A DNA stretch of 64,000 nucleotides from Streptomyces sp. NBC_00250 (lineage in GTDB: Bacteria; Actinomycetota; Actinomycetes; Streptomycetales; Streptomycetaceae). This document shows positions 1 to 7,106 of the stretch, piece by piece (within the stretch, counting starts at the first letter, position 1; the number at the start of each line of letters is the position of its first letter). Position numbers and translations under genes: made by a program. Where the stretch lies: the NCBI RefSeq assembly GCF_036192275.1, contig NZ_CP108088.1, positions 2,977,501-3,041,500 on the forward strand, read 5' to 3'. The notes under the pieces were generated by a model. It made no database searches and was not told the origin of the DNA. It saw only the letters and a list, made by a program, of their open reading frames with translations.

Positions 1-215
1 GCCGTCAGGCCGGCGTCGTCGAGCGCCTTGCAGAGGAAGGCCGCGTTGGTGGCGGCGTCGTCGCCGCGGTCCGGATGTCCGGCGCCGACGACGGCGACGA
101 CCGCCCCGGCGGCGCTCAGCCGCGTCGCGAGCTCCCGGCCGATGCCCGTGGTGGCGTCGACGACGAGCACGACGAGACCGTCGAGTCGCGGCGGGGAGGA
201 ACCGGTCTGGAGCAC
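1..215 (-). CDS. SDR-family oxidoreductase, N-terminal fragment cut by the window edge
   Basis: The first 71 residues are visible, from a GTG start preceded by an AAGGGA-type ribosome site. The protein opens with a hydrophobic beta strand and a TTGIGREL motif, the nucleotide-binding turn of short-chain dehydrogenases. The first glycine of the usual TGxxxGIG pattern is replaced by Ala (DATTGIG). The next segment (VVGAGHPDRGDD) is the expected second strand. The substrate cannot be inferred and the catalytic Tyr/Lys lies outside the window. It is divergent from the regulator to its right and shares about 150 bp of promoter region with it. Confidence 0.6.
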   Translation of the reverse strand, partial: MLQTGSSPPRLDGLVVLVVDATTGIGRELATRLSAAGAVVAVVGAGHPDRGDDAATNAAFLCKALDDAGLT

Positions 216-365
216 GTGACGTCCCTTTCGAGGAGATCGTCGAACGGGTAGCGTGATGATCGTGTGAATGGGGTGTACCGGGTAGCGCGGGCGACGGGGC
301 GCGGGCCCCGGTTCAGAGCTTCCGCCCCGATCGGCCCGAGGGCGGTACGACCGTTGGGGGACACC

Positions 366-1349
366 GTGGACGAGGTCTCGTCGCTCGACCAACACACGCT
401 GGGCGTGTACCGCGCGATCCTGTTCCACAAGGAGCACGATCCCGAGCGTCTCGCGAAGCTTCTGAGCTGTACGACGGAGCAGGTGGACGAGGCCCTCGAC
501 CTGCTGACGAAGCTCTCGCTGCTCGCCCCGTCCCGGGACACCCCGGGCCGGATGCGCGCGGTGAACCCTTCGCTGGGTCTGAAGGTGCTGCTCCAGCGGG
601 AGGAACGCGAACTCGCCTCGCGGCAGCAGCGGATCGAGCAGAATCGTGCCGCCCTCGCCGCACTCGCGGCCGAGTACACGGCCTCGGGCCGGTCGGGCGG
701 TCTGGACGGGGCGGAGCACCTCGACAACGTCGACGACATCCGCACCCGGCTCGAAGCCCTCGCCGAGTCCTGTACGGGAGAGTCGCTCGCCTTCCATCCC
801 GGCAAGGCCCTCACGGAGGAGTCCGTCGAGGCCGGCCGGCCCCTGAACGAGCGGGCGATGGCGCGGGGCGTGCGCTTCCGGACCATCTATCTCGACAGCG
901 TCGCGGGTGACCGGGTCACCCGGGCGCACGCCCAGTGGATGGCGGAGCGCGGCAGCGAGATCCGTACCTCGCCGACGCTTCCCATGCGGCTGCTCATCGT
1001 GGACACGGCGGCGGCGGTGGTCGCCGGACTGCCCGGTCAGGCCCAGCCGTCCGCGCTGCTCTTCAGCAGCCAGCCGGTGGTCCTGGCCATGCGTGCCCTG
1101 TTCGAGGCCTACTGGGAACACGCCTGCCCGCTGAACGGCCCCGGGGACGCCCTGCCCGGCGGGCTCACCCCGCAGGAGCGCAAGCTGCTCCAGCTTCTGG
1201 CGAGCGGTCTCACCGACGAGGCCGTGGCGCGGGCGCTGGGCATCGGGGTGCGGACGGAGCGGCGGATCGTGGCCGACCTGATGGAGCGGCTGGGGGCGTC
1301 GAGCCGGTTCGAGGCGGGGGTGCAGGCGACCCGCCGGGAGTGGATCTGA
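366..1349 (+). CDS. Transcriptional regulator with TrmB-like N-terminal HTH and LuxR-type C-terminal HTH
   Basis: The product is a 327-residue DNA-binding protein. Residues about 5-60 form a winged-helix-like unit (AKLLSCTTEQVDEALDLLTKLSLL) as in TrmB regulators. The middle is a sensor-like domain without recognisable catalytic motifs. The last 65 residues are a LuxR/GerE HTH (LTPQERKLLQLLASGLTDEAVARALG). The frame is open back to position 264, but the GTG at 366 has a GGGGGA site just upstream and begins at the conserved HTH, so I prefer it. This architecture is common and mostly uncharacterised in Streptomyces. Its likely target is the divergent oxidoreductase, by position only. Confidence 0.8.
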   Translation: MDEVSSLDQHTLGVYRAILFHKEHDPERLAKLLSCTTEQVDEALDLLTKLSLLAPSRDTPGRMRAVNPSLGLKVLLQREERELASRQQRIEQNRAALAALAAEYTASGRSGGLDGAEHLDNVDDIRTRLEALAESCTGESLAFHPGKALTEESVEAGRPLNERAMARGVRFRTIYLDSVAGDRVTRAHAQWMAERGSEIRTSPTLPMRLLIVDTAAAVVAGLPGQAQPSALLFSSQPVVLAMRALFEAYWEHACPLNGPGDALPGGLTPQERKLLQLLASGLTDEAVARALGIGVRTERRIVADLMERLGASSRFEAGVQATRREWI

Positions 1350-1410
1350 AGCCGGGAGCGGCTCCGGAGCGGGGCGGCGGCCGTGGCGGCGGTCGTGACG
1401 TGCATCGCGA

Positions 1411-1671
1411 TCAGTCCCTGGGGGCGATCGGCCAGACGAAGTCGTCCGGGACCTCGATGACACAGGGCAGGCCCGGGAGCGGGGGGACGCAGGGGAAGTC
1501 CGGCATCTGCGGGTGGGGCGGCGTCGGCCAGACGAAGTCGTCCGCGCCCTGGGCGACGGCCTGCGGTGCGGTGGGGGCGGCCTGGGCCGGGGAGGCGACC
1601 AGGAGACCGCCGAGGACGGCGGCGGCGAGGGTGGCGAGGACGGTTCCGGCGCGGCGGGAGCGACAGGACAT
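1411..1671 (-). CDS. Small secreted protein with duplicated DDFVWP motif
   Basis: The product is an 86-residue protein. Residues about 1-30 form a classical signal peptide: a basic SCRSRR start, a long Ala/Leu/Val core and an ASPAQA cleavage site. The mature part is only about 55 residues and Pro-rich, with DDFVWP twice (about residues 43-48 and 75-80) around a central PCVPPLPGLPC segment whose two cysteines could pair. I chose the ATG at 1671 because GGAG lies 6-7 bases upstream. An ATG four codons earlier (1683) is also possible. No known family is recognised. It has no operon partner. It converges with the HTH regulator, whose stop lies about 60 bp away. Confidence 0.7.
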   Translation of the reverse strand: MSCRSRRAGTVLATLAAAVLGGLLVASPAQAAPTAPQAVAQGADDFVWPTPPHPQMPDFPCVPPLPGLPCVIEVPDDFVWPIAPRD

Positions 1672-1783
1672 GTGGGTCTCCATTCCGGGTGCGGATGCGG
1701 TACGGGTGCGGCGTACGTGCGTTTCAGGAGGTCCTTGGCGGCCGGTGACTTTTCAGCCTTCCCGGCCGCACACCTAGAGGAAA

Positions 1784-2200
1784 TCACCGGCGGGCCCCAC
1801 CTGTCCGCTTCCGGACAGGCCAGGAAGCTGCCTGGCAACGAGCTGCCTCACGACCTGCGGGAAAAGCGGAGGCACACTCCGAGCGGACCCCCTTCTTCCG
1901 GCCAAAAGGCCAGGTGGGAGGCGCGCGCAGGACCGTTTCCGCACCGGGCCGGGATCCGGCCACGGGCACGTGATGCAGCGAGTTGCCACCGGCACGCGGC
2001 GAACACGGAGGCGGGGGCCGGGAGGCGGCGCAGAGGGCCGCGAGGACGAAGGCGTCGGCCGCGGCGAGCGCGAGACGGCTTCGCGGAGCCCGTGCACGAC
2101 GCTCGGGCTCGGTCCGCCGGCGGCGGAGAAGAGCAACAGGAGCCCGGCCGAAGCGGCCGCGGCGAGGAGGGCGGCGACCGTGGCGAGGACCGCCGCCGTC
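1784..2200 (-). pseudogene. Possible decayed membrane-protein gene within a 640-bp gene-poor stretch
   Basis: The interval 1672-2311 has no convincing intact gene. Reading the minus strand from about 2200, one frame gives an Ala/Leu-rich potential membrane helix (LATVAALLAAAASAGLLLLF) without any ATG, GTG or TTG start after the upstream TGA. A shifted frame near 2070 resumes with another hydrophobic run (ALAAADAFVLAALCAA) and then degenerates into Pro/Arg-rich sequence. This looks like a start-less, frameshifted remnant of a small membrane protein, but GC-rich random sequence could also produce it. Confidence 0.25.
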
Positions 2201-2311
2201 GGACGGCTCGGGATGCCGAGGGTCCGGGAAGCGTCACCGGACGGTCGTCACCGAACCCGAACCCCGGACGGGCGGCAACTCAGCGTTGCGCCGCCCGTCG
2301 GGGCGGGCGGG

Positions 2312-2527
2312 TCAGGCCTTGTTGTAGTGCGCCCAGAACTCGTCCCAGGAGAGCACGCCGTCACCGTTGTCGTCGCGCTGCTTGATGAGCACCTCGGCGA
2401 CCGACTCGGTGACGTGGAAGTCGCCGTGCTGGGCCATGAGGCTCTTGTACTCCGCGGCGGTGATGAAACCGTCCCCGTCGGCGTCGAACTTGTTGAATGC
2501 CGTGCGTGCCGAGTCGATGTCCGCCAC
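2312..2527 (-). CDS. Two-EF-hand calcium-binding protein (Cab/calsymin type)
   Basis: The product is a 71-residue cytosolic protein made almost entirely of two EF-hands. Loop 1 spans residues 15-26 (DADGDGFITAAE) and loop 2 residues 52-63 (DDNGDGVLSWDE). Both have Asp at positions 1, 3 and 5, Gly at 6 and the bidentate Glu at 12, so both should bind calcium. The GTG at 2527 has a GAAGGGG site. The longer open frame to 2641 has no such signal and overlaps the divergent gene. Streptomyces encode several such small Cab proteins, implicated in calcium buffering during aerial growth. Confidence 0.92.
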   Translation of the reverse strand: MADIDSARTAFNKFDADGDGFITAAEYKSLMAQHGDFHVTESVAEVLIKQRDDNGDGVLSWDEFWAHYNKA

Positions 2528-2601
2528 TGCTTCCGCCCCTTCTTGGTGCTTCACTGACGGGGTCAGATTAGCTGGCCCCCGACGTGCCGGATGATGGCGG
2601 T

Positions 2602-3240
2602 ATGAGCGACGAGGTGGCACGGATCCTGGCGGCGGCGGCACACGGGGAGTTCCCTCCGCCGGACGGGACGACGACGGTGGTGCCGCAGCCGAACCCCCGG
2701 GACGCCGGGGTGCTCGCGTTCACCGCCCATTCCGTGGTCTTCACGGACGCCGACCCGGAGTGGATACGGGCCGAGCTGGCGGCCACGTCGAGCGACCCGC
2801 TGGCGGCGAGCATGAACCCGGGGTTCCTGATGGCGCTGATGGCCCGTACCGGCCGGCGCATGAACACGATCGACCTGCTCACCGTCGCCGACGCCCTGCC
2901 GGGCGCTCCCCCGCTGGAGCTCCGGGAGATCGTGGACCCGGACCACCCCCGGGTCGCGCGGGCCCTGAAGTTCCGCGACGAGGTCCGGGTGTGGGCGGCG
3001 GACGGCGGTCTCGTGATCCTGGGCCGGGGTGTGGCGAGCCGCTGGGAGGCGGCGGTCGAGGTGGACGAGGAGGTACGCCACCGGGGCCTGGGGCGCGCCC
3101 TGGCCACGGCGGCCCGGCACCTCACGCCGGACGCCGTGGTCTGGGCCCAGCAGTCGCCGGGCAACGCCCGCAGCGTCCGCGCCTTCCAGGCGGCGGGGTA
3201 CCGCCCGGTGGCCTCGGAGGCCCTTCTGGTCGCGGGCTGA
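2602..3240 (+). CDS. GNAT-family acetyltransferase
   Basis: The product is a 212-residue enzyme. The C-terminal half carries the GNAT acetyl-CoA site: VEVDEEVRHRGLGRALATAARHL is motif A with the R-x-x-G-x-G pyrophosphate loop, followed by WAQQSPGNARSVRAFQAAGY, the conserved motif B helix. The N-terminal 110 residues are the variable substrate half. The acceptor is unknown. ATG at 2602 is preferred to the in-frame GTG at 2584 because it follows a GGCGG element and removes a non-conserved extension. It diverges from the EF-hand gene across about 75 bp and converges on the beta-propeller lipoprotein gene. Confidence 0.8.
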   Translation: MSDEVARILAAAAHGEFPPPDGTTTVVPQPNPRDAGVLAFTAHSVVFTDADPEWIRAELAATSSDPLAASMNPGFLMALMARTGRRMNTIDLLTVADALPGAPPLELREIVDPDHPRVARALKFRDEVRVWAADGGLVILGRGVASRWEAAVEVDEEVRHRGLGRALATAARHLTPDAVVWAQQSPGNARSVRAFQAAGYRPVASEALLVAG

Positions 3241-3265
3241 CGACGCGGGCGGTGCGCCGCGCCGC

Positions 3266-4462
3266 CTACCGGAAGATCCCCGTGTGGCCGAGCGAGTAGC
3301 GACCGGGCTGCGGATACACCGCGAGCCCGTGGGGGCCGCCGCCGACCGGGATGCGGGCCAGCTGCTTGCCGCTCGCGGTGTCGATCGCGTACACCTCGGA
3401 GTCGTAGCGGCCGGAGAGCCAGAGGACCTTGCCGTCGGCGGAGACGCCGCCCATGTCCGGGGAGCCGCCGTCCGGCAGCCGCCACTTCTTCGTGAGCCTG
3501 TTCTGCTCGAAGTCGAAGACGGAGATCGAGCCCTCGCCGCGGTTGGGGATGTACATCTCACGGGAGTCCCGGCTGATGTAGAGCCCGTGGGCGCCCTTGC
3601 CGGTGGGCATCAGGGTCGGGGTGGTGAACTTCTCGCCGTCGAGGACCCAGATGCCGTGGGCCATCATGTCGGCGATGTAGAAGGTCTTGCCGTCGGGGGA
3701 GATCTTCACGTCCTGCGGCATGGCGCCCTCGAAGGGCAGTTTCTGCTGGCCGATCACCTCCATCCGCTCGGTGTCGACCTTGAGCAGCTCGCCGGAGAAC
3801 TCGCAGGAGACGACGAAGTAGCGCCCGTCGGCGGAGAAGTCGGCGTGGTTGACGCCGTAGCAGCTGACCGGGACGCTCTTCTTCCGTTCCATGGTGTGGG
3901 GGTCGCGGAAGACGAGTTCGCGGTCGAGCGAGGCCATCACGATGGCGTACTTGCCGTTGGGCGTGAAGTAGAGGTTGTACGGGTCGTGGACCTCGACGGG
4001 CTTGCCCGCGCGACCGGTGGCGGGGTCGATCGGGGTGAGGGTGTGGCCGCGGTTGTTGTTGACCCAGAGGGTCTTCATGTCCCAGGAGGGCACGACGTGC
4101 TGGGGCTGGATGCCGACTCGGATGGTCTCGACGACCTGGTAGGTGGTCGGGTCGATGACGGAGACGGTGTTGGAGTTGGTGTTGGGGACGTAGACCCGGG
4201 AGGGGAAGTCCTTGACGACCGGCGAGAGCCGGTTCGGCCGGTCGGCGGCGTAGACGTCCTTCGGGTCGAGGAGCGGCGGCATCCCGGGGAGCCCGGCGGG
4301 GGCCGCGGCCGGCTTGGGTACGGCGGGGGCGGCGGCCTTCTTCACGGGGGCGGCGCCGTCACCCGGGTCCCCGCTGCCGCAGCCGGCGAGCGCGGCGAGG
4401 AGGGCGGCGGCGAGGAGGGTCCTCGTCCTTGTCGTGACGTGTCTCTGCGTGGGGTGGGCCAT
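3266..4462 (-). CDS. YVTN-type beta-propeller lipoprotein
   Basis: The product is a 398-residue exported lipoprotein. A basic start and hydrophobic core end in a lipobox (LAALAGC, Cys about 26), then a Pro/Ala linker. From about residue 75 there are seven or so repeats of the VYVPNTNSNTVSVIDPTT kind, typical of YVTN/lactonase-like seven-bladed propellers. It probably displays a binding or scaffolding propeller outside the membrane and no enzyme motif is visible. Its ATG overlaps the stop of the upstream deacetylase gene as TGATG, so the two are translationally coupled and probably act together at the envelope. Confidence 0.8.
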   Translation of the reverse strand: MAHPTQRHVTTRTRTLLAAALLAALAGCGSGDPGDGAAPVKKAAAPAVPKPAAAPAGLPGMPPLLDPKDVYAADRPNRLSPVVKDFPSRVYVPNTNSNTVSVIDPTTYQVVETIRVGIQPQHVVPSWDMKTLWVNNNRGHTLTPIDPATGRAGKPVEVHDPYNLYFTPNGKYAIVMASLDRELVFRDPHTMERKKSVPVSCYGVNHADFSADGRYFVVSCEFSGELLKVDTERMEVIGQQKLPFEGAMPQDVKISPDGKTFYIADMMAHGIWVLDGEKFTTPTLMPTGKGAHGLYISRDSREMYIPNRGEGSISVFDFEQNRLTKKWRLPDGGSPDMGGVSADGKVLWLSGRYDSEVYAIDTASGKQLARIPVGGGPHGLAVYPQPGRYSLGHTGIFR

Positions 4463-5226
4463 CAGGTCAGCAGCTCCGTGGTGGTGACCGCGCGCAGTCC
4501 GCGGCGGTCGAGGTCGGCGAGGAGGAGGGGCAGCGCGGCGGCGGTGTCCGGGTAGCCGAAGTGCAGGCTGACGACGGATCCGGCGCGGACGGATCCGGTG
4601 ACGTTGCGGACGACGGCGGGAGCGCCGGGCGAGGTGTGGTCGAGGGAGTCGACGTCGTACGAGAGGACGTGCGGGTATCCGGCGCGGGCGGCGGCGCGCA
4701 GGACGGCGGGGGCGGCGTGCTGGGTTCGGGAGGGCCGGAACCAGGTGCCGATGGAGCCGGTGAGCCGGCGCAGCCGGGTGGCGCAGGCCTCGATCTCGGC
4801 GAGGGCCTCGGCCTCGGTCATGGCGTTGACGTCGATGTGGCGCTGGGTGTGGTTGCCGAGGTCGTGTCCGCCGTCGAGGACGCGGCGGGCGAGGTCGGGG
4901 TGCTGGTCGAGCCAGCTGCCGACGGCGAGGACGGTGACGCGGGCGCCGGCCTTCTCGGCCTGGCCGAGGAGTGTCCGGGCGAGGGCGGGGTCGCCCTGGC
5001 CGTGGAAGGTGAGCGCGACCCGGGGCCGGTCGCGCGGACCGTGGGCGATCTCGGGGGGCTGCCCGGGGAGGCGCCGGGGGGCGGGGGCCGCGACGGGCGC
5101 GGGGGCGGGGCGCCGGGGCGCGGGCGCGGCGGGGCGGGGCTCCGCGCCGCAGGCGGTGGTGAGGGCTCCCGCGAGGGCGGCGGCCGCACCGGCCCGGAGC
5201 GCTCCGCGGCGGTCGATCGGCTTCAC
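4462..5226 (-). CDS. Polysaccharide deacetylase (NodB-fold) lipoprotein with altered metal motif
   Basis: The product is a 254-residue exported protein. The leader has RRGALRAG (twin-arginine-like) and then ALTTAC, a possible lipobox. The NodB fold runs from about residue 70. Motif 2 is intact (GNHTQRH, the two metal-binding His). Motif 1, normally TFDDG with the catalytic base and a metal-binding Asp, reads TFHGQGD, so the usual Asp pair is missing. Later motifs TWFRPSRTQ and LHFGYPDT occupy the motif 3-5 positions. It may be a binding or non-canonical deacetylase acting on cell-wall glycans. The GTG start lacks a strong ribosome site. It is coupled to the propeller lipoprotein. Confidence 0.75.
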   Translation of the reverse strand: MKPIDRRGALRAGAAAALAGALTTACGAEPRPAAPAPRRPAPAPVAAPAPRRLPGQPPEIAHGPRDRPRVALTFHGQGDPALARTLLGQAEKAGARVTVLAVGSWLDQHPDLARRVLDGGHDLGNHTQRHIDVNAMTEAEALAEIEACATRLRRLTGSIGTWFRPSRTQHAAPAVLRAAARAGYPHVLSYDVDSLDHTSPGAPAVVRNVTGSVRAGSVVSLHFGYPDTAAALPLLLADLDRRGLRAVTTTELLT

Positions 5227-5620
5227 GCGACCATTTAAGGGCGGTAGTGCCCCGTTTATTACGATTAGGCCAATTCAGGACGTTTACGACCCCGGGGAGG
5301 GCGTCCACCATACGGACGGGCCGGGGAAACAAGCGATGAACCGCATAGCCATTCACTGTTTAGAAGGCGGGTGCTGCACGTCACCAACGATTCATTATGC
5401 AACTGTCCCGTTTTGACCTGTATTGCCCTAGTAGGGACTTTTGGCGGCAAGGCCACCTGTCTGCCATAGTCGGAGACACGACCCCCATTGACCCGGGCCA
5501 GGTCGACATAGCGGCCGTGGATACACCCCCCCGTCCACGGCGCACATCACGGCAGCCCCCACGTGCCTCACCACGGCACACGGGGGCTTCCGTGCGTTCG
5601 GGGGCCGTCGACGACAGGGA
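5227..5620. other. Gene-free, relatively AT-rich intergenic region
   Basis: About 400 bp lie between the divergently regulated deacetylase promoter side and the anti-sigma ATPase gene. Positions 5235-5275 and 5330-5450 are clearly richer in A/T than the surroundings and probably contain the deacetylase promoter. Short open frames here show no codon bias or family resemblance. No strong terminator or known RNA is seen. Confidence 0.4.
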
Positions 5621-5680
5621 CGGCCGGAGATCCTCGGGGAAGGCCGGAGATCCCCGACGAAGGCCGGAGGCCCTCAGGGG
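5621..5680. repeat. Three tandem 20-bp direct repeats
   Basis: Three units of 20 bp start at 5621, 5641 and 5661, each built on GGCCGGAGATCC or a close variant (the third reads GGCCGGAGGCCC). The last unit runs a few bases into the 3' end of the ATPase gene. Function is unknown. It could be slippage-generated or part of the transcript end. Confidence 0.7.
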
Positions 5681-6192
5681 CGGTCGGCGACCCGCATCTC
5701 GAACCAGGTCGTCTTGCCACGCGGCGCGAGGTCCACGCCCCAGCGGTCCGAGAGCTTGTCGACGAGGAAGAGCCCCCGGCCACTGGTGTCGAGCTCGTGC
5801 ACCGGCATCAGGCACGGCAGCCCGCGCGAGGGGTCACGGACCTCGATCCGGATCCAGCCGCGCCGCCGCTGCAGCCGGAGCGCGAAGACCCGGGCACCGG
5901 TGTGCCGGACCGCGTTGCCGACGAGCTCCGAGACGAGCAGCACCGCGTGCTCGGCGATCTGCGGGCCGAGCGCCCACTGCCGAAGCACGACGTGCTGGGT
6001 GAGCCTGCGGGCCACCCACGCGGATTCGGGGCGGGACGGCAGCCGGACATCCTCCTCGGCCGGGTTGCCGTACAACTCCACTGCGTCGGCGGCCTGTTCG
6101 TCGTCCGCGACCGGTGAGCGCCGCGCTGCGGCGGCGCTTGCGCGCTGCCACGGTTGTTCCCTACCCTCCAGGCCCGCCATGCCCCCCATCAT
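5674..6192 (-). CDS. ATP-binding anti-sigma/SpoIIAB-like regulatory protein (HATPase_c)
   Basis: The product is a protein of up to 172 residues. After an N-terminal region of about 60 residues it has a GHKL ATPase fold: an N-box (LLVSELVGNAVRHTG), then VRDPSRGLP and the glycine-rich DTSGRGLFLVDKLSD lid, ending in TTWFEMRV. This is the RsbW/SpoIIAB-like kinase family that is greatly expanded in Streptomyces and usually sequesters a sigma factor or phosphorylates an anti-anti-sigma protein. No partner gene is adjacent. Start is uncertain: ATG at 6192 or ATG at 6180, the latter preceded by a GGGGGG run. Confidence 0.8.
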   Translation of the reverse strand: MMGGMAGLEGREQPWQRASAAAARRSPVADDEQAADAVELYGNPAEEDVRLPSRPESAWVARRLTQHVVLRQWALGPQIAEHAVLLVSELVGNAVRHTGARVFALRLQRRRGWIRIEVRDPSRGLPCLMPVHELDTSGRGLFLVDKLSDRWGVDLAPRGKTTWFEMRVADRP

Positions 6193-6252
6193 GGCCGCAC
6201 GGAGACGATCGCGGGGGCCGTTCCGGCGGAATCGGCCCCCGGCGAGGGTGGC

Positions 6253-7020
6253 TCAGGCGAACTTCGCCTTCCCGGGGCCCTCTTCGACGAAGCTGCGCAT
6301 CCCGCGCTCACGGTCCTCGGTCGCGAACAGGCCCGCGAACCAGTTGCGCTCGATGGCGAGACCGGTGTCGATGTCGGCCTCCAGACCCTGGTCGATCGAC
6401 TCCTTGGCGGCCCGCAGGGCGACGGCGGGACCCTGTGCCAGCTTGGCGGCCCAGGCGTGCGCCTGCTCGTACACCTCGGCGGCCGGGACGACCCGGTCGA
6501 CCAGGCCGAGCGTCAGGGCCTCGTCCGCCTTGACCATCCGGCCGGTGAAGATGAGGTCCTTGGCCTTGGAGGGGCCGACGAGCCGGGCCAGGCGCTGGGT
6601 GCCGCCGGCGCCGGGGATCAGGCCGAGCAGGATCTCCGGCTGGCCCAGCTTCGCGTTGTCGGCGGCGATCCGGTAGTCGGCGCAGAGCGCGAGCTCGCAG
6701 CCGCCGCCGAGGGCATAGCCGGTGACGGCGGCGACGACCGGCTTGGGGATGCGGGCGACGGCGGTGAAGGCGTCCTGGAGGGCGCGGGACCGCTTGACCA
6801 TGGCCACGTGGTCCATGGCCTGCATCTCCTTGATGTCCGCGCCGGCCGCGAACACCTTCTCCCCGCCGTAGATGATCACGGCCCGCACGTCGTCGCGGTC
6901 GGTCGCCTCCTGGGCCAGCTCGCGCAGCCGGTCCTGGGTGGCGATGTCGAGGGCGTTCATCGGGGGGCGGTCGAGGCGGATCGTGCCGACGCCTTCGGCG
7001 ACTTCGAGGTTCACAGTCAT
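6253..7020 (-). CDS. Enoyl-CoA hydratase/isomerase family protein
   Basis: The product is a 255-residue crotonase. The oxyanion-hole segments are present: GGEKVFAAGADIKEM (about residues 50-64) and AVTGYALGGGCELALCADYRIA (about 97-118), followed by PEILLGLIPGAGGTQRLARLVG with the catalytic-Glu helix. It should hydrate trans-2-enoyl-CoA in fatty-acid beta-oxidation or a related pathway. The ATG at 7020 lacks an obvious Shine-Dalgarno sequence. A strong hairpin separates it from the upstream transpeptidase gene, so it has its own promoter. Confidence 0.9.
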   Translation of the reverse strand: MTVNLEVAEGVGTIRLDRPPMNALDIATQDRLRELAQEATDRDDVRAVIIYGGEKVFAAGADIKEMQAMDHVAMVKRSRALQDAFTAVARIPKPVVAAVTGYALGGGCELALCADYRIAADNAKLGQPEILLGLIPGAGGTQRLARLVGPSKAKDLIFTGRMVKADEALTLGLVDRVVPAAEVYEQAHAWAAKLAQGPAVALRAAKESIDQGLEADIDTGLAIERNWFAGLFATEDRERGMRSFVEEGPGKAKFA

Positions 7021-7047
7021 GGAAGGAAGGTTAGTGGCCGTTAACGC

Positions 7048-7088
7048 GAAGGGGCCCGGTGCTGTTGCTCACAGCACCGGGCCCCTTC
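7048..7088 (-). terminator. Strong hairpin terminator of the L,D-transpeptidase gene
   Basis: A perfect 18-bp stem (7048-7065 with 7071-7088) encloses a 5-base loop TGCTC. It lies just after the stop of the gene at 7107-8375 and before the start of the crotonase gene, both on the minus strand. There is no long U-tract, as is usual in Streptomyces. Confidence 0.85.
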
Positions 7089-7106
7089 ACACGTACGAGC
7101 GGTGGA

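Noticed and set aside
1970..2557. Plus-strand open frame of 195 codons
   Set aside because: The last part is antisense to the EF-hand gene and the first part is low-complexity Arg/Gly. No start signal is present.
3266..5356. Single 696-codon gene covering the lipoprotein and beyond
   Set aside because: The upstream half is antisense-like Arg/Pro sequence over the deacetylase in another frame. The real start is the lipoprotein leader ATG at 4462.
5265..5456. Small minus-strand ORF in the AT-rich gap
   Set aside because: There is no ribosome site, no codon bias and no recognisable motif.
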